Shown here in pieces: positions 7,544-11,457 of a stretch of DNA of 11,457 bases. A model generated the notes under the pieces. It had not been told where the DNA came from. It ran no database searches and saw nothing but the letters and a program-made list of their open reading frames with translations. A program made the position numbers and the translations under genes. Positions within the stretch are counted from its first letter, which is position 1; each line of letters begins with the position of its first letter. Origin of the DNA: Bacteroidales bacterium (GTDB lineage Bacteria > Bacteroidota > Bacteroidia > Bacteroidales > P3); NCBI GenBank assembly GCA_017507285.1, contig JAFWBF010000206.1:1-11457 (forward strand), read 5' to 3'.

Positions 7544-8530
7544 CTATTCAATTTCGGCATAGTGCTTCATAAACTGAGTCCTTACGAATGCCGAATTATC
7601 ATGATTCTTCACCTTCATTTTACCTCTAAAATCAGCAATAGATTCGTAATTCTTCTTCTCCATCCAATTTTTCAAATATTCATTCATATCGTGTATATGG
7701 CCTATCCCATTTTCATACAACGCTGAAACGACCTGAACAGTTTGAGCACCTGCCAACAATGCTTTCACCACATCATCACCGGTAAAGATACCCGAAGAAG
7801 CAGATATCTCACAACGAAGTTTATCCGACAATAATGCAACCCACCTCAAAGTTTCATACAACCTTTGTGGAGCAGATATTATAGATGCCGGCTTCAAGGC
7901 CTCATTGTTTGTATCAATATCAAAGTCTATGGTTTTATTAAACAACGTGATTCCGTTTATTCCCGACCACGACAATTTCGACAGAAACTTCGCCATATCG
8001 GTAAAATATTTACCTACCTTTACTAGTATAGGAACAGTTATGCTGCGCTTGATTGCAGCAATGGTATCATCAAACAAGCGCTCAATATCGTCTACTGATG
8101 TTTCAACATTGGAAGGTAACACCATAAAATTAAGTTCTATAGCATCACAACCAGCATCTTGTAACCTCTTGGCATAAGCAACCCAATTGCTATAGGAAAC
8201 GCAATTGATACTTGCCACAATAGGAAGCGACAACGACCTTTTGGCTTCACGTATGAGGCTATAGTAGTTGTCTATTTCATAACCTGTAATATGATTTGCA
8301 ATATAGTCATAACTTTCGCCATACTCCATATTAGAAAGCAAACCAATATTTTTTTGAATATCATAAGTAATTTGTTCTTCAAAAAGTGATTTTAGCACTA
8401 TTGCTCCTACCCCTGCTTTCTCCATTTCTACAAGATTGGGTAACTTCGAAGTCAAGCCACAACTTCCTGATATAATAGGGCTTGACAATTTCATTCCTAA
8501 GAATGTTGTTTCTATATTGGCTGTATTCAT
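7544..8530 (-). CDS. Dihydroorotate dehydrogenase-like FMN protein
   Basis: A 328-residue TIM-barrel flavoprotein of the dihydroorotate dehydrogenase-like group. The N-terminal strand LKSPII-type segment is SSPIISGSCGLTSK (16-29). A substrate-side loop SINCVSYSN (107-115), IELNFMVLPSN (131-141), LVKVGKYFTD (169-178) and the phosphate-binding region SSGIFTGDD (245-253) followed by GAQTVQVVSAL (261-271) outline the barrel. True class 1 enzymes have ELNxSCPN where this protein has ELNFMVLPSN, so the catalytic loop differs and pyrimidine synthesis should not be assumed. An open frame extends 7 codons upstream to 8551. I chose the ATG at 8530 because it follows AAGGAG with 5-nt spacing and because 8551 lies inside the -7 promoter element. 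The reaction is unknown. The gene probably heads an operon with the acyl-CoA synthetase. Confidence 0.88.
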   Translation of the reverse strand: MNTANIETTFLGMKLSSPIISGSCGLTSKLPNLVEMEKAGVGAIVLKSLFEEQITYDIQKNIGLLSNMEYGESYDYIANHITGYEIDNYYSLIREAKRSLSLPIVASINCVSYSNWVAYAKRLQDAGCDAIELNFMVLPSNVETSVDDIERLFDDTIAAIKRSITVPILVKVGKYFTDMAKFLSKLSWSGINGITLFNKTIDFDIDTNNEALKPASIISAPQRLYETLRWVALLSDKLRCEISASSGIFTGDDVVKALLAGAQTVQVVSALYENGIGHIHDMNEYLKNWMEKKNYESIADFRGKMKVKNHDNSAFVRTQFMKHYAEIE

Positions 8531-8535
8531 AGTTT

Positions 8536-8541
8536 CTCCTT
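8536..8541 (-). promoter_or_regulatory. Ribosome binding site deciding the DHOD-like start
   Basis: AAGGAG on the - strand lies 5 nt before the ATG at 8530 (AAGGAG-AAACT-ATG). Strong Shine-Dalgarno sequences are uncommon in Bacteroidota and none of the other starts in this window has one this clear, so it is good support for 8530 over the upstream ATG at 8551. Confidence 0.7.
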
Positions 8542-8548
8542 TTTGTTG

Positions 8549-8581
8549 CAAAGATATATATTTTTTCTGATATTTAGCAAG
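8549..8581 (-). promoter_or_regulatory. Bacteroidota promoter for the DHOD-like/acyl-CoA synthetase cluster
   Basis: Read on the - strand, TATCTTTG (8556-8549) matches the -7 consensus TAnnTTTG fully. CTTG (8581-8578) sits 21 nt upstream as a one-mismatch -33 element. Transcription would start near 8540-8545, giving a very short leader of about 10-15 nt that contains the AAGGAG. Confidence 0.68.
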
Positions 8582-8700
8582 TATTTCGAATATTTTTTTT
8601 ATTTATCTTCACCTCTTCCACACAACATACTAATTCCTAACGAATTACCTTCATAAAAAAGTAAAAAAAAATTATACATCGTAACAATTTATTTTTTTTA

Positions 8701-8732
8701 TTTGTTCAACCCGAAAAAAATGAGTAATTTTG
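8701..8732 (+). promoter_or_regulatory. Bacteroidota sigma-ABfr promoter for the TPR gene
   Basis: TTTG (8701-8704), a 20-nt spacer and TAATTTTG (8725-8732) match the -33/-7 consensus completely. The run of A and T tracts just upstream (about 8655-8700) could act as an UP-like element. The leader before the ATG at 8765 would be about 25 nt, and no Shine-Dalgarno sequence is seen in it. Confidence 0.8.
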
Positions 8733-8764
8733 CAACTTGAAACATTAAATACTATCATATAAAA

Positions 8765-9442
8765 ATGAAAGAGAATATCGAAGAAAAGAACGTTGAAATA
8801 GCGGACGTTATAAGCAAAACAGAAGGTTTTATTCAAGAAAACCAAAAGAGAATAATTGTAGTAATTATTGCCATCGTGGCCTTAATTGGTGGATATTTTG
8901 CACTTCAAAACTTTTACTTTGAGCCACGTGAAAAAGCTGCTGCAGAAGAAATGTTTGCCGCACAGCAATGGTTTGACCAAGATTCGTTGCTATTATCACT
9001 TGATGGAAATGCAAAGTACATGGGCTTTAAAGCCATTATTGATGAATATGGTAGTACAAAGAGCGGTCGTTTGGCTGAATATTATGCAGGTATCGCCTCT
9101 TTGCGTTTAGGAAAATATGAAGATGCTATAAACTTTTTATCATCATACGACGGAAAAGATACTTTCACAAAAGTATTAGCTGTAATAGCTACCGGCGATG
9201 CCGAAATGGAACTTGGCAATACAAAAAAGGCAATATCTCTTTACGAAAAAGCTGCTAAGATGGCAGACAATATCGTAACTACACCTTACGCTCTTTTCAA
9301 AGCCGCTTTTGCTTATCAAATGGAAGGCGACAATGAAGCTGCAACAAAACTATACAAAGAGATTAAGACAAACTATCCTCAATCGACCGAGTATAGAACT
9401 ATAGACAAATATATTGCCTACGCAGAAGAAAGTACAAAATAA
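8765..9442 (+). CDS. Membrane-anchored tetratricopeptide repeat protein
   Basis: A 225-residue protein with one transmembrane segment at about 29-48 (RIIVVIIAIVALIGGYFAL), preceded by a charged 28-residue cytoplasmic N-terminus. No lipobox or cleavable signal is apparent, so the C-terminal domain probably faces the periplasm. TPR-like helix pairs occupy about 103-130 (LAEYYAGIASLRLGKYEDAINFL), 135-168 (GDAEMELGNTKKAISLYEKA) and 175-208 (ALFKAAFAYQMEGDNEAATKLY), with the alternating small and aromatic residues of the repeat. The overall plan resembles YfgM/TPR_21 proteins, which are single-pass, TPR-bearing and linked to outer-membrane biogenesis chaperones in Enterobacteria; equivalence here is inference. 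It has its own promoter and is followed by a terminator, so it is probably monocistronic. The exact role is unknown. Confidence 0.88.
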   Translation: MKENIEEKNVEIADVISKTEGFIQENQKRIIVVIIAIVALIGGYFALQNFYFEPREKAAAEEMFAAQQWFDQDSLLLSLDGNAKYMGFKAIIDEYGSTKSGRLAEYYAGIASLRLGKYEDAINFLSSYDGKDTFTKVLAVIATGDAEMELGNTKKAISLYEKAAKMADNIVTTPYALFKAAFAYQMEGDNEAATKLYKEIKTNYPQSTEYRTIDKYIAYAEESTK

Positions 9443-9469
9443 TAAATTTATTTTTTTCATAAAGCAAAA

Positions 9470-9501
9470 TAAGAGGGGAAGTCTTACGATTTTCCCTCTT
9501 A
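9470..9501 (+). terminator. Rho-independent-like terminator after the TPR gene
   Basis: TAAGAGGG (9470-9477) and CCCTCTTA (9494-9501) form an 8-bp stem, followed by CTTTTAT as a U-rich tail. An A-rich stretch precedes the stem. It lies 28 bases past the TPR stop codon and 45 bases before prmA, and so separates the two transcripts at least in part. Confidence 0.65.
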
Positions 9502-9546
9502 CTTTTATAACATCAACCGAAAAAGCAATTAAATAACAACAATGCA

Positions 9547-10380
9547 ATGGTATATATAGAAATAACATTGGACGTTAATCCTCTCGTTCCGTTTGCCGAC
9601 ATCATCATGTGCGAACTGGGAGAGGTGGGTTACGAAAGCTTCGTAAGCACAAGCACAGGATTCAAAGCTTACATACCAAAAGACCTTTACAACGAAAATC
9701 TTTTGAAACAAACACTGAATGTATACACTGAATGCAAAGTAAAATATTCCATCGAAGAAATTCCGGACCAAAACTGGAACGCCGTTTGGGAGAACAGTCA
9801 CGAACCGGTGATGGTAGAGGACTTCTGCTGGGTATATGCCCCATTCCATGGCACCAACAACAGTTGTCAATACAACATTCTGATAGAACCCAAAATGAGT
9901 TTCGGAACTGCCCACCACTCCACTACATATATGATGCTTAGCCTTATCAGAGATGAAGAGATGGTCGGCAAAAGGGTACTGGATATGGGTAGTGGAACGG
10001 GGGTATTGTCAATACTAGCCGAGAAGAGAGGGGCCAAACACATAGAGGCTATAGATAACGACGAATGGGCCTATCGAAACGCTCTGGAGAATGTTGAAAA
10101 CAACAACTGCCATAACATAGATGTGCTACTAGGCGATGCTTCGTTACTGACCAACAACAAGAAGTTTGACATAATAATAGCCAACATCAACCGAAACATC
10201 CTGCTTAGAGACATGCATAGATACATCAATGTACTGGAAAAAGGTGGCACACTACTGCTAAGTGGCTTCTACAGTCACGACATACCTTCCATACAAGAGG
10301 AAGCCGAAAAGCTGGGAATGAAATTTGACTGTCACAAAGAACGCAACGAATGGGTGGCTTGCCGTTTTATCAAAATGTAA
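9547..10380 (+). CDS. prmA: Ribosomal protein L11 methyltransferase
   Basis: A 277-residue SAM-dependent methyltransferase that trimethylates ribosomal protein L11 in the cytoplasm. The N-terminal substrate-recognition domain (about 1-100) contains DQNWNAVWENSHEPV (74-88), matching the conserved W-x-x-x-x-K/N-x-H-F-x-P region of PrmA. The Rossmann domain carries the FGTAHHSTT loop (119-127), where most homologues have FGTGxHxTT, then motif I VLDMGSGTGVLSI (144-156), the acidic loop AIDNDEWA (168-175) and catalytic-side IIANINRNILL (210-220), where E. coli has a NILANPL-type motif. It is slightly shorter than E. coli PrmA (293), as is normal in Bacteroidota. The ATG at 9547 was chosen because the ATG at 9542 is out of frame and hits a stop within six codons. 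No clear promoter is visible between the preceding terminator and the start. yggS follows after 25 nt. Confidence 0.93.
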   Translation: MVYIEITLDVNPLVPFADIIMCELGEVGYESFVSTSTGFKAYIPKDLYNENLLKQTLNVYTECKVKYSIEEIPDQNWNAVWENSHEPVMVEDFCWVYAPFHGTNNSCQYNILIEPKMSFGTAHHSTTYMMLSLIRDEEMVGKRVLDMGSGTGVLSILAEKRGAKHIEAIDNDEWAYRNALENVENNNCHNIDVLLGDASLLTNNKKFDIIIANINRNILLRDMHRYINVLEKGGTLLLSGFYSHDIPSIQEEAEKLGMKFDCHKERNEWVACRFIKM

Positions 10381-10405
10381 TACAAACCTAAAATATATCA
10401 TCATC

Positions 10406-11092
10406 ATGACAATAGCTGAACAAATAAAAATTATTACCTCGTCGCTACCGACTACCACCAGACTGATAGCTGTAAGCAAAACCAAACCCGTAGAAGATAT
10501 ACAAGAAGCATACAACGCCGGTCAACGTGTGTTTGGCGAAAACAAAGCCCTTGAGATGCGAGACAAACACGAGGCTCTACCCAAGGATATAGAATGGCAC
10601 TTTATTGGGCATTTGCAAACCAATAAAATCAAATACATAATACCTTACGTGTCGCTAATACACAGCATAGATAGCCTAAACCTACTGAAAGAAGTAAACA
10701 AGGAAGCTACCAAAAAAGGCAGAAAAGTTGATTGCCTACTGCAATTCCACATTGCACAAGAGGATACCAAGTTCGGCCTTTCATACGAGGAAGCAGAGCA
10801 GCTACTATCATCAACCGAGTACAAGCAGATGGAAAACATTCGTATTGTGGGTGTGATGGGTATGGCTACCTTTACGGACAACAACACCCAGGTGTCGGCT
10901 GAGTTTGGCTCTCTGCGAACAATATTCGACAGGCTGAAAAAGGAATACTTTTCTGCCGAGGAATCGTTCTGCGAACTATCCATGGGTATGAGCGACGATT
11001 ACCACTTGGCCATCGAGCAGGGTAGTACGCTGGTAAGGGTAGGTAGTGCCATATTTGGTAAACGAAACTATAATATCCCAGTCAACGACTAA
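10406..11092 (+). CDS. yggS: YggS/PLPBP-family pyridoxal phosphate homeostasis protein
   Basis: A 228-residue single-domain, alanine-racemase-like TIM-barrel protein that binds PLP and buffers the cytosolic B6 pool and amino-acid balance without known enzymatic activity. The PLP lysine is Lys25 in IAVSKTKP. Further family signatures are VFGENKALEM (42-51), WHFIGHLQTNK (64-74), RIVGVMGMATF (146-156), LSMGMSDDYHLAIEQGST (191-208) and VRVGSAIFGKR (210-220), which include the phosphate-binding segments. All expected motifs are intact and the length is typical. An in-frame ATG exists at 10325, but it would overlap prmA by 56 bases and add 27 residues without family similarity. The ATG at 10406 fits the family N-terminus. 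The 25-nt gap after prmA suggests co-transcription. Confidence 0.95.
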   Translation: MTIAEQIKIITSSLPTTTRLIAVSKTKPVEDIQEAYNAGQRVFGENKALEMRDKHEALPKDIEWHFIGHLQTNKIKYIIPYVSLIHSIDSLNLLKEVNKEATKKGRKVDCLLQFHIAQEDTKFGLSYEEAEQLLSSTEYKQMENIRIVGVMGMATFTDNNTQVSAEFGSLRTIFDRLKKEYFSAEESFCELSMGMSDDYHLAIEQGSTLVRVGSAIFGKRNYNIPVND

Positions 11093-11110
11093 TAATATAC
11101 AACACATATC

Positions 11111-11159
11111 TATACAGCAAAAGCGGCTTGGGTAATACCCTAGTCGCTTTTGCTGTATA
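11111..11159 (+). terminator. Long hairpin terminator after yggS
   Basis: TATACAGCAAAAGCG (11111-11125) and CGCTTTTGCTGTATA (11145-11159) pair perfectly over 15 bp. The stem continues inward with one mismatch to GGG/CCC (11130-11132 and 11138-11140) and a small TAATA loop. It starts 18 bases after the yggS stop. The tail is AATTT rather than a long U-run, but its length and position make it the obvious end of the prmA-yggS transcript. Confidence 0.8.
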
Positions 11160-11161
11160 AT

Positions 11162-11437
11162 TTAAGGCTATTTCTAAAAATTGCTTTGCATGTGATTTGC
11201 AGAATTTTCTTAGAAAGATTTCCACTCTCTTTCGATTGAAGGTAGCGGGCTACACAATTGAAAAAGAAATAGAAATATTTCAAGAAAATTACGATTAAGC
11301 GAGAAAGAGTAATGTTTACATTAACTATTTCGAGCGTTCACAACTTCGCAAAGCAAAAAAAAAGCAAAGCACGCAAAAGTTTCAAAAAAACATCCTTCTA
11401 TTACCCCGAAACGTGGATTTTTTAGAAGTTGCCTTAA
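11162..11437. mobile_element. Candidate MITE or emptied insertion-sequence shell with terminal inverted repeats
   Basis: The left end TTAAGGCTATTTCTAAAAA (11162-11180) and the reverse complement of the right end, TTAAGGCAACTTCTAAAAA (11437-11419), agree at 17 of 19 positions. Similarity stops outside TTAA on both sides (AAT before the left copy, CTA before the reverse-complemented right copy), as expected if TTAA is the target duplication or element tip. The 276-bp interior has no open frame of note. Inside it are a left subterminal inverted repeat (TTTCTAA 11171-11177 with TTAGAAA 11210-11216) and GCAAAGC repeats at 11348-11354 and 11364-11370, complementary to GCTTTGC at 11183-11189. I do not recognise the parent family. 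The AT-rich arms mean chance resemblance cannot be excluded. The remaining bases to the window end (11438-11457) show nothing. Confidence 0.45.
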
Positions 11438-11457
11438 TAGTCAAAACTGCTTTCGCC

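Noticed and set aside
8531..8551. Upstream ATG at 8551 for the DHOD-like gene.
   Set aside because: It lies within the -7 promoter element, and the AAGGAG sits correctly for the ATG at 8530.
10325..10405. Upstream in-frame ATG extending yggS by 27 residues.
   Set aside because: The extension overlaps the end of prmA by 56 bases, and its residues do not resemble YggS N-termini, while MTIAEQIK at 10406 does.
11256..11267. GTAGCGGGCTAC inverted repeat inside the candidate element.
   Set aside because: Only a 4-bp stem with a 4-nt loop is physically possible, which is expected by chance; no other structure depends on it.

Overview
The window reads as chromosomal DNA from a Bacteroidota bacterium, most likely Bacteroidales. 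It is AT-rich and ATA is a common isoleucine codon. Most genes lack a Shine-Dalgarno sequence. Three intergenic regions carry the Bacteroidota promoter pattern (TTTG, about 20 nt, TAnnTTTG). Gene families such as the YidE/YbjL antiporter, the dihydroorotate dehydrogenase-like protein and the short PrmA with a NINRN motif also fit. The genus cannot be fixed from sequence reading alone.

Left edge (1-1441, + strand). The window opens inside the conserved core of an Rhs/YD-repeat protein. It loses the family pattern and stops exactly where the variable C-terminal toxin region should begin, so it is a truncated remnant. A 12-helix MFS transporter follows.

Region 1453-4999 (- strand). Transcribed right to left, a YidE/YbjL (AspT-like) antiporter with central TrkA-C domains is followed by an OmpR-type response regulator and a sensor histidine kinase. 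The regulator stop and kinase start overlap (TAATG). A near-perfect Bacteroidota promoter precedes the antiporter, so the three genes probably form one operon, with transporter and two-component system acting in the same response.

Region 5133-8581 (- strand). A promoter at 8549-8581 drives a dihydroorotate dehydrogenase-like flavoprotein, then a long-chain acyl-CoA synthetase and a four-helix-bundle protein of the rRNA intervening-sequence family. A 14-bp perfect hairpin lies downstream.

Region 8701-11159 (+ strand). A consensus promoter drives a membrane-anchored TPR protein that ends at a hairpin terminator. Then come prmA (ribosomal protein L11 methyltransferase) and yggS (PLP homeostasis protein), 25 nt apart, closed by a long hairpin terminator.

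Right edge (11160-11457). There is no gene here. Imperfect terminal inverted repeats (about 17 of 19 positions identical, both with TTAA at the outer end) bound a 276-bp non-coding segment, which looks like a MITE or the emptied shell of an insertion sequence. This is the least explained structure in the window. Most of the remainder is ordinary core-genome content. I found no CRISPR array, tRNA, rRNA, intact transposase or recognisable defence system.
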